DNA of 64,000 nt from Leclercia sp. 29361 (GTDB lineage Bacteria; Pseudomonadota; Gammaproteobacteria; Enterobacterales; Enterobacteriaceae). A model generated the notes under the pieces. That model made no database searches and had not been told where the DNA came from. It saw nothing but the letters and a program-made list of their open reading frames with translations. The stretch is from positions 1,178,001 to 1,242,000 of the forward strand of contig NZ_CP049786.1 of assembly GCF_011290365.1 (NCBI RefSeq), written 5' to 3'. Positions 1 to 9,521 of this stretch are shown here, one piece after another. Both the position numbers and the translations under genes were made by a program. Every line of letters starts with the position of its first letter. Within the stretch, counting starts at the first letter, position 1.

Positions 1-414
1 GAAGGCGGCGATATCACCTATAAAGATGTGCTGAAGGTGCAGCCTTTTGGCAACGTGCTGGTGTATGTCGATATGACCGGCAAAGAGGTGACGGACTATC
101 TGACCGCGGTGGCGCAGATGAAGCCTGACTCCGGCGCCTATCCGCAGTTCGCCAACGTGAGCTTTGTGGCGAAGGGCGGGGCGCTCAGCGACCTGAAAAT
201 CAAAGGCGAACCGGTTGATCCGGCGAAAACCTACCGTATGGCGACGTTAAGCTTTAACGCCACCGGCGGCGATGGCTATCCGCATATCGATGATAAACCG
301 GGCTATGTGAACACCGGCTTTATCGACGCCGAGGTGCTGAAGCAGTACATCCAGCAGAATTCTCCACTGGATGTGAATGCGTATGAACCGCAAGGTGAAG
401 TGAGCTGGGAGTAA
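1..414 (+). CDS. ushA: UshA, 3' end (periplasmic UDP-sugar hydrolase / 5'-nucleotidase)
   Basis: The gene is cut by the left edge: the frame is already open at base 1 and stops with TAA at 412-414, leaving 137 C-terminal residues. The residues match the C-terminal 5'-nucleotidase domain of UshA, which binds substrate; the metal centre would lie upstream outside the window. UshA is a periplasmic enzyme that hydrolyses UDP-sugars and 5'-nucleotides to nucleosides and phosphate. The stretch FNATGGDGYPHI is typical of this family, where the Gly/Asp loop sits near the adenine-stacking site. A strong terminator follows at 467. ybaK lies convergent downstream, as in E. coli. Confidence 0.93.
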   Translation, partial: EGGDITYKDVLKVQPFGNVLVYVDMTGKEVTDYLTAVAQMKPDSGAYPQFANVSFVAKGGALSDLKIKGEPVDPAKTYRMATLSFNATGGDGYPHIDDKPGYVNTGFIDAEVLKQYIQQNSPLDVNAYEPQGEVSWE

Positions 415-425
415 CGGTAGTTTTT

Positions 426-455
426 GCCCGGTGGCGCTGCGCTTACCGGGCCTAC
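426..455. repeat. REP-type palindrome
   Basis: This is a GC-rich imperfect palindrome with arms GCCCGG and CCGGGC around a GCGCTGCGC core. It belongs to the REP/BIME family seen at several other gaps in the window (16312, 22801, 26218, 44304, 57769). It lies just after the ushA stop. Confidence 0.75.
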
Positions 456-466
456 GAGGTAAAAGC

Positions 467-494
467 AAAACGGTAACAGGCGTTACCGTTTTTA
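467..494 (+). terminator. Rho-independent terminator after ushA
   Basis: A perfect 10-bp stem (468-477 pairing with 482-491, AAACGGTAAC/GTTACCGTTT) carries an AGGC loop and runs into a T-tract. The A-rich left flank could also allow it to act in the opposite direction for ybaK. Confidence 0.85.
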
Positions 495-502
495 GTGTTT
501 GC

Positions 503-537
503 GCCCTCTCCCGGTGGGAGAGGGACGGGGTGAGGGC
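503..537. repeat. CCCTC-type palindromic repeat
   Basis: The palindrome CCCTCTCCC/GGGAGAGGG is followed by CGGGGTGAGGGC. The same unit, in either orientation, occurs at 16259, 22757 and 62910, always in intergenic DNA. It is distinct from the REP family. Confidence 0.7.
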
Positions 538-565
538 AACAGGCCGCACAGCCACCCGGCGCTTT

Positions 566-1090
<525 letters not shown>

Positions 1091-1132
1091 TCAGAAGAGG
1101 TTAAAAAATAGCACCATCTTGCGCATATAGTG

Positions 1133-1162
1133 TTGGCAGTGATGGTCACTTTGAGCGACAAT
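1133..1162 (+). promoter_or_regulatory. Putative sigma70 promoter of chiX
   Basis: A -35 box TTGGCA (1133-1138) and a -10-like GACAAT (1157-1162) are separated by 18 bp. They would start transcription near 1169, where the chiX-like sequence begins. The placement is inferred from spacing. Confidence 0.6.
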
Positions 1163-1168
1163 CGGCTC

Positions 1169-1247
1169 AACCGGGGGTCTCCTCCGGCATAATAACAACG
1201 ATGAAATTCCTCTTTGACGGGCCAATAGAAATATTGGCCACTTTTTT
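1169..1247 (+). ncRNA. chiX: ChiX (MicM/SroB) small regulatory RNA
   Basis: ChiX is an Hfq-dependent sRNA that silences the chitoporin mRNA chiP and is itself consumed by the chb mRNA trap. The ybaK-ybaP gap here contains the conserved chiX body: a 5' hairpin (CCGGGGGTCTCCTCCGG), GGCATAATAA, the conserved seed region ATGAAATTCCTCTTTGACGG, and the terminator stem GGCCAATA-GAAA-TATTGGCC followed by T6. The seed and terminator match the E. coli RNA as I remember it, while the 5' hairpin differs in sequence but keeps its form. The 5' end is placed from the promoter and is approximate. The T-tract overlaps the stop codon of ybaP on the opposite strand. Confidence 0.93.
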
Positions 1248-2040
1248 ATCTCAGCAACGACGGCAAATTTCCCTCGCCGTATAAATGTAATGCCCCAACC
1301 GCCACCACATAGCGTCCTGCAGGCAGCGCGTGCAGCTTTTCGCACCACGCCTGGTTACGCTCGTGCATCAGCACGTCATACAGCGATTCGCTGAAGGTCG
1401 CCGGCAGCGCCAGCCTGTCGACGACAGGGGGCGAATCCAGCCACCAGCTCACCATAGTCTGCAGCAGGCGCGCGTTGGTATGCCAGTGAGTCAGGGTATC
1501 TTCCAGCAGCAATAATCCGTCGTTCGGCATCTGGCGCAGCAGGGCAATCTGACTGTCGGCCCCTTCCAGCTCGATAATGGGCAGTTGCTGCGCGCGTGCG
1601 GCATTCAACAGCTGGTAATCAATGCCGTAATCCCCGCGCAGCCCCAGACGCTGTGCCTGAGTGGCCTGCAACACCATCGCGATCTGCCACAGCGGCTGGC
1701 TCTCCAGCATGGACAGCGATAACCCCAGCTCGTCGGCAAGCCGCTCCAGCTCCGCCAGCTGACTGGCGCTAAGACGTTCATTCAGCGGAGGCGGGATCGC
1801 CAGCCCCTCGAAGGGCGACTCATTACCTGAGATATCCGCTTCCACGATCAGCGCATCGGCGTGACGCAGCCTGGCGATCAGCCCCTCGGGTAGAGGAGAC
1901 ATATCCCGGGTGCCCATATGGATGCTGCCGACCAGATGCAGATGCTGCCCGCCGGGCAGGGAAATATCGAGGCCCGGCCAGCGATAGCGGCGGGGGAACA
2001 GGGCGCGAAACGATGCTTTTATACGTTGAAACAGACTCAT
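1246..2040 (-). CDS. ybaP: YbaP, TraB/GumN-family protein
   Basis: This 264-residue protein of the TraB/GumN (ChaN-like) superfamily is collinear with E. coli YbaP. The family signature HLVGSIHMGTRDM sits near residues 32-44, and a second conserved motif with VAVGALHLYGEG lies near the C-terminus. Family members are proposed metalloproteases or erythromycin-esterase-like hydrolases; no substrate is known for YbaP. The start at 2040 (MSLFQRIK) is taken because it aligns with the E. coli N-terminus; an upstream in-frame start would add 18 residues. Its stop codon overlaps the chiX terminator. Confidence 0.9.
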   Translation of the reverse strand: MSLFQRIKASFRALFPRRYRWPGLDISLPGGQHLHLVGSIHMGTRDMSPLPEGLIARLRHADALIVEADISGNESPFEGLAIPPPLNERLSASQLAELERLADELGLSLSMLESQPLWQIAMVLQATQAQRLGLRGDYGIDYQLLNAARAQQLPIIELEGADSQIALLRQMPNDGLLLLEDTLTHWHTNARLLQTMVSWWLDSPPVVDRLALPATFSESLYDVLMHERNQAWCEKLHALPAGRYVVAVGALHLYGEGNLPSLLR

Positions 2041-2118
2041 ACGCGCTCCATGAAGGGAAAAATTCATGCTAGCGCGTGGGGAGGGGCGGTGCAAGACGTC
2101 CTTGTCTTATGCTCCTTG

Positions 2119-4617
2119 TTACTCTTTGGGTTTAAAGCGCAGCAGGCGGTTGGCATTGCTCACCACGGTAATCGAGGAGAGGGCCATTGCGGCACCCGCC
2201 ACCACCGGGTTGAGCAGCGTTCCGGTCAGCGGCCAGAGGATCCCGGCGGCAACGGGAATGCCGATGGCGTTATAGACAAAGGCCCCCAGCAGGTTCTGCT
2301 TCATGTTGCGCAGGGTCGCTTTCGAGATGGCGAGCGCGTCGGCAACCCCCATCAGGCTGTGGCGCATCAGGGTAATGGCCGCCGTTTCGATGGCCACATC
2401 GCTGCCGCCACCCATCGCAATCCCGACATCCGCCTGGGCCAGCGCCGGGGCGTCGTTAATGCCGTCGCCAATCATCGCCACCTGGCGACCCTGGCCCTGC
2501 AATTTGATGATTGCGTCCGCTTTGCCATCCGGCAACACTCCGGCGATCACCTCATCAATACCGGCCTCGCGGGCGATAGCCTGAGCGGTGACGGCGTTGT
2601 CACCGGTGAGCATCACCAGACGATAGCCCGCGCGGTGCAGGCGTTGCAGTGCGCTAACGCTGTCAGCGCGCAGCGGATCGCGAACGGCAAACAGCGCCGC
2701 GATGTGACCCTCCACCGCCAGCAGTACCGGGGTGGCGCCCTGAGCGGCATGGGCCTGCAGCTGCGCATCCAGCGCCCCGGTGTCGATGCCGTTTTCGGCC
2801 AGCAGGGCCTGGTTGCCCAACAGCAGCGCATGGCCATCGACCTCTCCGCTGACCCCCAGCCCGCGCAGGGTACGGAAGTTACTTACCTGCGGTAACACCG
2901 CGTCCGCTTTCTCCAGAATGGCCCGCGCCAGCGGGTGACTGGAACCTTGTTCGAGCGCGGCGGCCAGGCGCAGGGCCTCGGCGGCATCAATCCCACCCGT
3001 CGTCTCGACGGCAACCACCTGCGGTTTACCTTCGGTGAGGGTCCCGGTTTTATCAAACACCAGCGTATCCAGGGTGCTGGCGCGCTGCAGGGCGTCGGCG
3101 TCGCGCACCAGCACACCGGACTCCGCGGCACGACCTACGCCGGAGATAATCGACATCGGCGTCGCCAGCCCCAGGGCACACGGACAGGCGATGATCAGCA
3201 CCGTAGTGGCGATCACCAGGGTATAGACGATCTGCGGTGCGGGGCCAAAGACGTACCAGATAGCGGCGCTGAACAGGGCAATCCCCACCACCACCGGCAC
3301 GAAGATGGCGGAAATCTTATCTGCCAGCTTGCCGATCTCCGGCTTGCTGCTCTGGGCCTGGCGCACCATACGGATGATGCGCGACAGGGTGGTGTGGCTA
3401 CCGACCGCACTGGCGCGGAACAGCACGCTGCCATCCTGCACCACCGTACCGGCGTGGACGCTCTCGCCGTCGCTTTTCTGCTGCGGCACCGGTTCGCCGG
3501 TGAGCATCGCTTCGTCAAACCAGGCTTCGCCCTGGGTGATCTCCCCGTCCACCGGGACGCGATCGCCGGTGGTGAGGCGCAGGATCATGCCGGCCTGAAC
3601 GTCCGCCAGGGGCAGGTTCTGTTCACCATTTTCCGTCACCACCCGGGCGGTCGGCGGGGTTAAATCGAGCAATCTTTCCAGCGCTTTCGAGGAGCGCTGA
3701 CGGGCCCGCGCCTCCAGCATATGACCGAGGTTAATCAGGCCGATAATCATCGCGCTGGCTTCATAATAAAGGTGGCGGGCTTCCATCGGGAACCACTGCG
3801 GCCAGAGGTTAACGCTCATCGAGTAGAGCCACGCCGCGCCAGTACCCAGCGCCACCAGCGTATCCATAGTGGCGGTGCGGTTTTTAAGGCTTTTCCAGGC
3901 GCTGGTATAGAAATGGCCGCCGGCGAAGATCATCACCCCGAGGGTGATAACGCCGATCGCCAGCCACAGGGTGCGGTTGTTGTCGGTGACCATCATGTTG
4001 TCACCCAGCATTCCCCAGCCCATCACCGGGATCCCCACCAGCAGGGCGACAATCGCCTGCCAGCGAAAACGTTTCATGGTGGCGATGGCGGTCTCCTGCT
4101 GGCGCTCCCGGCGCTTGAGATCGTCTTCAATCGCCTCGGCGCCGTAGCCCGCTTTTTCAATCGCCTGGACTAAATCAGCGGCGGAAGCACTGCCCATCAC
4201 CAGCGCAGTGCGTTCCGCCAGGTTGACCCGTGCCTGTGCCACACCCGGTACCGCCTGGAGGGCGTTCTGGACCCGGGTCACGCAGCTGGCGCAGCTCATG
4301 CCGTTGATCAACAGCTGTTGGCTGTCATCACTGTCGTGAGCTGCCGGAAGCTCAGAGGGGGCCGCTGTCAGTGCTTCCGACGGTGTTGTTGACGCTGTCA
4401 GCGGATCAGTCTTTGGGTGGCTTAACGCCGCGCCGTAACCGGCCTGTTTAATGGTGTCGATCAGGGCATCGGCGCTGGCGCTGCCGGTCACGGCGGCGTG
4501 GTCGATGGTGACCTCTGCGGTATCAACGTCCGGGCGTTGCTCCAGACTCTCTTTGACGCGTTTGACACAGTGACCACAGGAGAGGCCGTCCAGTGTCAGA
4601 TCGATGGTGTGAGACAT
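2119..4617 (-). CDS. copA: CopA, Cu(I)-exporting P1B-type ATPase
   Basis: CopA pumps Cu(I) from cytoplasm to periplasm. The 832-residue product has two N-terminal heavy-metal-associated domains, GLSCGHC (Cys14/Cys17) and GMSCASC (Cys109/Cys112). Membrane helices follow, then the transmembrane ion site CPC in [11 protein letters not shown], the phosphorylation motif DKTGTLTEG, and [10 protein letters not shown]. The start at 4617 (MSHTIDL) follows a good Shine-Dalgarno (AAGGAGTATTCGT) and matches E. coli CopA in length; an in-frame upstream start has no ribosome site. It is transcribed divergently from cueR through the CueR-type promoter. The ybaQ and glsA-ybaT genes that border copA in E. coli are absent. 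Confidence 0.97.
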   Translation of the reverse strand: MSHTIDLTLDGLSCGHCVKRVKESLEQRPDVDTAEVTIDHAAVTGSASADALIDTIKQAGYGAALSHPKTDPLTASTTPSEALTAAPSELPAAHDSDDSQQLLINGMSCASCVTRVQNALQAVPGVAQARVNLAERTALVMGSASAADLVQAIEKAGYGAEAIEDDLKRRERQQETAIATMKRFRWQAIVALLVGIPVMGWGMLGDNMMVTDNNRTLWLAIGVITLGVMIFAGGHFYTSAWKSLKNRTATMDTLVALGTGAAWLYSMSVNLWPQWFPMEARHLYYEASAMIIGLINLGHMLEARARQRSSKALERLLDLTPPTARVVTENGEQNLPLADVQAGMILRLTTGDRVPVDGEITQGEAWFDEAMLTGEPVPQQKSDGESVHAGTVVQDGSVLFRASAVGSHTTLSRIIRMVRQAQSSKPEIGKLADKISAIFVPVVVGIALFSAAIWYVFGPAPQIVYTLVIATTVLIIACPCALGLATPMSIISGVGRAAESGVLVRDADALQRASTLDTLVFDKTGTLTEGKPQVVAVETTGGIDAAEALRLAAALEQGSSHPLARAILEKADAVLPQVSNFRTLRGLGVSGEVDGHALLLGNQALLAENGIDTGALDAQLQAHAAQGATPVLLAVEGHIAALFAVRDPLRADSVSALQRLHRAGYRLVMLTGDNAVTAQAIAREAGIDEVIAGVLPDGKADAIIKLQGQGRQVAMIGDGINDAPALAQADVGIAMGGGSDVAIETAAITLMRHSLMGVADALAISKATLRNMKQNLLGAFVYNAIGIPVAAGILWPLTGTLLNPVVAGAAMALSSITVVSNANRLLRFKPKE

Positions 4618-4684
4618 ACGAATACTCCTTATAAATCTCCAGCCAGATATTGACCGGAGGGACACTTTCATCTAACTGTTATGA

Positions 4685-4715
4685 AGGTTAAACCTTCCAT
4701 CAAGGGGAAGGTCAA
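4685..4715 (-). promoter_or_regulatory. CueR-activated copA promoter
   Basis: Read on the minus strand, a -35 TTGACC (4715-4710) and a -10 TAACCT (4690-4685) are separated by 19 bp. That overlong spacing is typical of MerR-family promoters. The dyad CCTTCC-N7-GGAAGG (4693-4711) fills the spacer and matches the known E. coli CueR operator closely. It would activate copA when CueR binds Cu(I). Confidence 0.93.
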
Positions 4716-4724
4716 GGGGGAAAA

Positions 4725-5135
4725 GTGAATATCAGTGATGTTGCCAAAAAAACCGGCTTAACCAGCAAAGCGATCCGCTTTTACGAAGAGAAGGGGCTGG
4801 TGACGCCGCCGCTGCGTAGCGAAAACGGCTACCGGAGCTACACGCAAAAGCACCTCGATGAACTGACGCTGCTGCGCCAGGCCCGTCAGGTGGGGTTCAA
4901 TCTGGATGAATGCGGCGATCTGGTGAATCTGTTTAACGATCCCGCCCGCCACAGCGCCGATGTGAAAAGCCGGACCCTGGAGAAGGTCGCCGAAATCGAA
5001 CGCCATATCCAGGAATTACAGGCGATGCGCGACCAGCTGCTGGCGCTCGCCGAGAGCTGTCCGGGGGATGAGAGCGCCGACTGCCCGATCATCGATAACC
5101 TCTCCGGCTGCTGTCACCGCAAGGCGAAGGCCTGA
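4725..5135 (+). CDS. cueR: CueR, copper-responsive MerR-family activator
   Basis: CueR senses Cu(I), Ag(I) or Au(I) and activates copA and cueO by DNA distortion. The 136-residue protein has the MerR winged helix ([25 protein letters not shown]), a dimerisation coiled coil around residues 80-110, and the metal-binding cysteines Cys112 and Cys120 in [10 protein letters not shown], followed by the CCH tail. The start is GTG at 4725, matching the family N-terminus. It is divergent from copA. Its last 22 bases overlap the end of the convergent gene at 5114. Confidence 0.97.
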   Translation: MNISDVAKKTGLTSKAIRFYEEKGLVTPPLRSENGYRSYTQKHLDELTLLRQARQVGFNLDECGDLVNLFNDPARHSADVKSRTLEKVAEIERHIQELQAMRDQLLALAESCPGDESADCPIIDNLSGCCHRKAKA

Positions 5136-5848
5136 CCGCGTTCCGGGTTGAGCATAAACACCACCGTCCCGCGATACCAGGGGGAGCGCTGGAGCTGCGC
5201 TTCGGCCTGGCGATCCCGTTTGCCGTCCTGGACCAGCCCGAGTTTAAACGGAATGCGCAGCCGGGAGAGCGCGGGCAGATAGGCCTGATAATTCTCTACC
5301 GTATGGCGGCCCTGATAGCTCTGGATCACCAGCTCATCCACCGCCAGCGCGTTCAGCGTGGCGACATCCCCGGTTTTCGCCCAGTCCAGCAGCCCGGTCA
5401 CCCCCAGGGAAAACTCGGGCGGCAGCTGCTGGCGTAGTGCCCGTAGAAAGCGCGCGTAGTCCGCCAACTGGTGGGTTGCGGCATCAAAATCGACCTGCAA
5501 ACCCACCACCTGATTCCCGGCAGCCTGCCAGCGCTGCATCAGGCGGACAATTCTCGGCACGATGGCTGGCGGCACCTCAAGGGTGGTAAAGCGCACGGTC
5601 AGCCAGATGGAGGGAAAGGTCAGGCGGCTGACCGGCAGGCCGAGGCGCTGAAACACCACCTCATTCGGCCGGGCCAGCACTTCACCCTGATGGAGATAGA
5701 CCGTTTGTGCCGCTTGCAACGCGTCGCTGGCCCTCACCCCCGACCAGAGCCAGAAAGCAGGTTGCTCCCGGGCGGTGACGATATCCGCCGCCTGCGCCTG
5801 TCCGGCCAGTAGCGCGGCTACCAGTAGTATTTGAGTTTTTGCGCCCAC
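5114..5848 (-). CDS. DUF3142-type exported protein of unknown function
   Basis: This 244-residue protein has a signal peptide ([20 protein letters not shown], cleavage after QAQA near residue 20). The mature part resembles the DUF3142 family, which looks like a TIM-barrel glycoside-hydrolase fold: [20 protein letters not shown] and [12 protein letters not shown] read like barrel strand ends with acidic residues. No reaction is known. Its start lies inside the 3' end of the upstream gene (31-bp overlap at 5818-5848), which suggests translational coupling and a shared job in the periplasm. Its 3' end overlaps cueR convergently. The family assignment is from memory of motif style. Confidence 0.75.
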   Translation of the reverse strand: MGAKTQILLVAALLAGQAQAADIVTAREQPAFWLWSGVRASDALQAAQTVYLHQGEVLARPNEVVFQRLGLPVSRLTFPSIWLTVRFTTLEVPPAIVPRIVRLMQRWQAAGNQVVGLQVDFDAATHQLADYARFLRALRQQLPPEFSLGVTGLLDWAKTGDVATLNALAVDELVIQSYQGRHTVENYQAYLPALSRLRIPFKLGLVQDGKRDRQAEAQLQRSPWYRGTVVFMLNPERGQAFALR

Positions 5849-7965
5849 GGACTGCCCGGATACTGCGTTTTCAACTGCGAGAACCAGCCTTTACGCTGGG
5901 CTTTGTCCACCTCTGGTCCGCCACACTCGTTATAGCCAGACGGGGCGTAACACATGATGGCCCGATAGAGCGCGTAGCTCTTATCTTCATGCTCCGCCTT
6001 CGGTGAGGCGATGACCTGCTGGTAGTAAGCCTGTCTGTTGAACTGCCCGTAGGGTGCTTTGCGGTGGATCGCCGCCTCCAGCACGCCGTTGCCCGCGCTG
6101 TCTTTCCACAGATCGACATGGGTATTCGAGGTGCGGAAGAACTCGCCCAGACAGTTCAGGGCATGGGCATCTTTGGCGTTCTGGCTGAGAACCTGCACGG
6201 TTTTATCCAGACTACGGCAGACGTAACCGGCTTCGGCGGCCTCGCCGTTCCAGTCGAAGGTGCTGAGGTTAACATCGTCAAAGGCCTTGCCCACCACGGG
6301 TGACGTTATGGCGCTGGCGAGCTTTCTGTCATTTAACCAGTCGCTAAAGCGGTTCTCCGTTAAATCGCGCACCAGCAGGGTATGCAGCGCAATGGTGCGC
6401 TCTTCGTTGTTGGGCCCCTCGCTGGCCTGCTGGCGTAACCGCTCAGGCGAAGCCACGGCTTTCAGCACCCGGGAGCGATAACGCAGACTGGTGACGGCGC
6501 TATCCGGAGCAAAAATCGCCTCGGTATTGCCGCTAAAGACCAGGGTCGCCGCCAGTCTGGCCTGTACATACTGCTGCTGTTCAGCATCCTGGCTGAGCTT
6601 CAGCAGTTTCAGCCAGAAATCGCGCGCCGCGGGCCACTGCTTCTGCGCCGTCAGCGCGTCGCCGTACAGCACCTGCTCGCTGAAGGCGAGAATGTCGTGC
6701 GTCGGGAGTTTTTCCGCCGGTTTGACGGCCTGAAGAATAGCGGCCTGGTTACCCGTCGCCTGCCACAGATTCAACTGTAGATTGCGCCACAGCGCCAGCT
6801 TGCCACTCTGTTCAAACGCCGGTTTGCTGGCGTTGAGATCCTCCTGGGTCAGGGTCGGTTTTTCGTCGCTGTTCAGGCGAAGGGCGCGCAGCAGTTCGAT
6901 ATAGCTGATCAGCGGCGCGTCGGGGAAGGCCTCCCGCACGGCGCGACCGTTGAACTGCATGCCGTAGACATTATCGTATTCAATTACCAGCCCACGCAGC
7001 GCCTTTGCATCGCCAGCCTGCTGGAACCGCTGCTCGTACAGGCTTGCCAACTGCGGCCAGGCCTGCAGATACCAGTTGATGCGACGCAGCATGCCGCGCG
7101 CCGACTCAGCATAACGCCCCTCCGGCCAGCGCTGGAAGTAGGCCTGAGCAGCTTTCTGCGCCTGTTCAGCGGCCGGGCGGTCGATGCGGTCGATATCAAA
7201 ATCGCCGTACTCGCCCATGCTGTTCTGGCTGCTTTTGTTCAACGCCGTGCGCATCAGCATATAGCTGGCGGTCTCTGCCAGCCACGGACGATCGCTGTCG
7301 ACAAGCGACGTAAACGCCCGATCCGCACCCGCGTAATCGCCGGCATAAAAATAGGCCGCTCCGCTCAGATAGGTTTTATACAGCAGGGCAGAGGATCCCG
7401 CCGGGAGCGTCGCCAGGGAGGCGGAAATCTGCTCATCGGTGGCACCCGAGTAGAGCCCCAGACGCGCCTGGCCCAGGGCATGGCGCTGCTCCGCCGTCAG
7501 GGAATCGTCGGCCAGCAGCGCGGCAAAAAACTGGCTGAGGCTGTCGGCACTGTTTGAGACGAAGCGGTTTTCCTGTTCGCCGTCCTGATGGGTTTCGACG
7601 GGCTCAAGCTGCAACGCGGCCAATTGCTTCGTGAGAAGGCTCTCTTCGGCCGGTTTATCCGCCGCTGCGGCGGCCGGGGCATCGACGTCATCCCACTCCG
7701 GGTGGTAAGCAAAGTAGACATCCCGGGAGCGGGTGATATCCGCTGGCATCGACTGCACCGGCAGGGCGAAGGATTTGGCTTCGCTCAGCAGACGCAGCAG
7801 GTTGTCGCGGGAGTCGTTACCGGGGATCAGCACCGGATCGCCTTTCAGCAGGCAGTGCTCATCGCTCCAGTTGCAGTCTTCCATATCAAAAGAGGCGAAT
7901 GCCGGGGCGGCGCTCGCCAGTAATGCGCTAACGCTGATTGCCAGCGTTGTCTTCCTGACCATCAT
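5818..7965 (-). CDS. Large exported helical-repeat protein, function unknown
   Basis: The product has 715 residues from the double ATG at 7965/7962, preceded by CAGGAATAGC. A signal peptide is visible (MMVRKTTLAISVSALLASAAPAFA). The mature protein is Cys-poor and rich in Ala, Leu and Gln. It shows helix-turn-helix patterns like TPR or Sel1 repeats, for example AYFYAGDYAGADRAFTSLV and GRYAESARGMLRRINWYLQAW, which suggests an alpha-solenoid in the periplasm or attached to a membrane. Two Cys pairs occur: CNWSDEHC near the N-terminus and CYAPSGYNECGG near the C-terminus, possibly disulfides. It overlaps the DUF3142 gene downstream. I do not recognise a function. Confidence 0.8.
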   Translation of the reverse strand: MMVRKTTLAISVSALLASAAPAFASFDMEDCNWSDEHCLLKGDPVLIPGNDSRDNLLRLLSEAKSFALPVQSMPADITRSRDVYFAYHPEWDDVDAPAAAAADKPAEESLLTKQLAALQLEPVETHQDGEQENRFVSNSADSLSQFFAALLADDSLTAEQRHALGQARLGLYSGATDEQISASLATLPAGSSALLYKTYLSGAAYFYAGDYAGADRAFTSLVDSDRPWLAETASYMLMRTALNKSSQNSMGEYGDFDIDRIDRPAAEQAQKAAQAYFQRWPEGRYAESARGMLRRINWYLQAWPQLASLYEQRFQQAGDAKALRGLVIEYDNVYGMQFNGRAVREAFPDAPLISYIELLRALRLNSDEKPTLTQEDLNASKPAFEQSGKLALWRNLQLNLWQATGNQAAILQAVKPAEKLPTHDILAFSEQVLYGDALTAQKQWPAARDFWLKLLKLSQDAEQQQYVQARLAATLVFSGNTEAIFAPDSAVTSLRYRSRVLKAVASPERLRQQASEGPNNEERTIALHTLLVRDLTENRFSDWLNDRKLASAITSPVVGKAFDDVNLSTFDWNGEAAEAGYVCRSLDKTVQVLSQNAKDAHALNCLGEFFRTSNTHVDLWKDSAGNGVLEAAIHRKAPYGQFNRQAYYQQVIASPKAEHEDKSYALYRAIMCYAPSGYNECGGPEVDKAQRKGWFSQLKTQYPGSPWAQKLKYYW

Positions 7966-7978
7966 GCTATTCCTGTTC

Positions 7979-8437
7979 TTATCGGGAAAGGGCCCGGATG
8001 CGAAGGGTGATCCCTTCGACAGCCATAACTTCAACTTTGGTGCCGGGGCTGAGATCGTCCTCGGCAATGACCGGCCACGAGCTGTCGCCGACGCGCATAT
8101 GACCGCGCCCGTTCACCAGGGCGGTATCCAGGGTAAACTGCATCCCCACCAGCTGCTGTCCGCGCTGGTTGAGGCGGGCATCGGCGGGTTTTTGCCTGCG
8201 TACCTGTCTTGAGAGCCAGCGCCACCAGAGCCAGGCGGCCGTCAGGGTCAGCACGGCAAACAGCGCCCCCTGCCACGCCCAGTCGAACGGCAATACCCAG
8301 ACCAGCAGCCCGACGATCACCGCCGCCACGCCGCTCCACAGCAGGTAGCCGTTGCCGCCGAGCATTTCAGCCGCCAGCAGCAGGCCACCAAGGCTCAGCC
8401 AGAAGACATGCGGATGAAGCGCGATCGTCTCGATCAT
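7979..8437 (-). CDS. ybbJ: YbbJ, NfeD-like membrane protein, partner of QmcA
   Basis: This NfeD-family protein pairs with a stomatin/prohibitin (SPFH) protein. The 152 residues show two to three membrane segments (residues 8-30, 32-50 and 52-72, with [20 protein letters not shown]). A C-terminal OB-fold domain follows, in which [15 protein letters not shown] is the diagnostic motif. The start codon overlaps the stop of qmcA by 4 bases, so the two are translationally coupled and probably form a complex in the inner membrane. Length and sequence agree with E. coli YbbJ. Confidence 0.94.
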   Translation of the reverse strand: MIETIALHPHVFWLSLGGLLLAAEMLGGNGYLLWSGVAAVIVGLLVWVLPFDWAWQGALFAVLTLTAAWLWWRWLSRQVRRQKPADARLNQRGQQLVGMQFTLDTALVNGRGHMRVGDSSWPVIAEDDLSPGTKVEVMAVEGITLRIRALSR

Positions 8438-9348
8438 AATTTGCGCTCGTTGCCGCTGGTTTTGATCAGTTCCGCAATGCCGCCGATCGCGCCCATCAGG
8501 CTGCTGGCATCCAGCGGCATCATCACCACTTTGCTGTTATCCGCGGAGCCGATCTGCTGCAATGCTTCGGTGTATTTCTGCGCCACGAAGTAGTTAATCG
8601 CCTGGATATCCCCGGCGGCAATCGCCTCCGAGACCATCTGGGTGGCGCGGGCTTCCGCTTCCGCCGAACGTTCCCGGGCCTCAGCCTGTAAAAACGCGGA
8701 CTGGCGTTCACCCTCGGCTTTGAGGATCTGCGACTGTTTCTCCCCTTCGGCCTTCAGGATCTCCGCCTGGCGCACCCCTTCCGCCTCAAGGATGTAGGCG
8801 CGTTTGGTTCGCTCGGCCTTCATCTGGGCGTTCATGGAGGTGATCAACTCTGCGGGCGGGCGCACGTCGCGAATTTCGATGCGGGTGACTTTGATGCCCC
8901 ACGGGTTGGTGGCTTCATCGACGATATGCAGCAGGCGGGTGTTAATGCTGTCGCGCTGGGAGAGCATCTCGTCCAGCTCCATGGAACCCAGCACGGTACG
9001 GATGTTGGTCATGGTCAAATTAATAATCGCCAGTTCAAGGTTGCTCACCTCGTAGGCCGCTTTTGGCGCGTCAATCACCTGAATAAAACAGACCGCGTCG
9101 ATAGTGACGTTGGCGTTATCCCTGGAGATGACCTCCTGAGAGGGGATATCCAGCACCTGCTCCATCATATTGATCTTGCGACCAATACGGTCCATGAAGG
9201 GCACCACCAGGCTTAAGCCGGGCTGCAGGGTGTTGGTGTAACGACCAAAACGCTCAACCGTCCACTGATAGCCCTGCGGGACGATTTTCACCCCGGCGGC
9301 AACAATGACCAGCGCGACGAAGATCAGAATGGGGATGACGATGAACAT
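8434..9348 (-). CDS. qmcA: QmcA, SPFH/band-7 inner-membrane protein
   Basis: QmcA is a stomatin-like protein linked to membrane protein quality control alongside FtsH-HflKC. The 304 residues begin with one membrane anchor ([21 protein letters not shown]), followed by the band-7 domain ([41 protein letters not shown]). A long Ala/Glu-rich coiled coil with the repeated unit ILKAEGE(K/R)QS follows. The start at 9348 has an excellent Shine-Dalgarno (AGGAGG) and matches the family start; an upstream in-frame start would add 24 residues without support. It forms an operon with ybbJ. Confidence 0.95.
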   Translation of the reverse strand: MFIVIPILIFVALVIVAAGVKIVPQGYQWTVERFGRYTNTLQPGLSLVVPFMDRIGRKINMMEQVLDIPSQEVISRDNANVTIDAVCFIQVIDAPKAAYEVSNLELAIINLTMTNIRTVLGSMELDEMLSQRDSINTRLLHIVDEATNPWGIKVTRIEIRDVRPPAELITSMNAQMKAERTKRAYILEAEGVRQAEILKAEGEKQSQILKAEGERQSAFLQAEARERSAEAEARATQMVSEAIAAGDIQAINYFVAQKYTEALQQIGSADNSKVVMMPLDASSLMGAIGGIAELIKTSGNERKL

Positions 9349-9469
9349 ATAAAACCTCCTGTTTTGTATTCCATGTGGCGATAACAACTGTTCGTTTGTT
9401 ACCCACAAGTATACCGACAAACAGGGCCAACTTCGCGCCGAATCAACGGGACGGGCAGGATCCAGACAT

Positions 9470-9497
9470 AAAAAAGCCCCGCTAAAAATGGCGGGGC
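9470..9497 (-). terminator. Rho-independent terminator of cnoX
   Basis: The stem GCCCCGC (9476-9482) pairs with GCGGGGC (9491-9497). On the minus strand it ends in a run of Ts. It lies 25 bases past the cnoX stop. Confidence 0.88.
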
Positions 9498-9521
9498 CCG
9501 ATGAATGACTTGACCAGAGGA

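Noticed and set aside
1091-1348. 85-codon minus-strand frame across the chiX region
   Set aside because: It overlaps the 3' end of ybaP and the whole of chiX, has no ribosome site, and has Arg/Cys-rich random composition.
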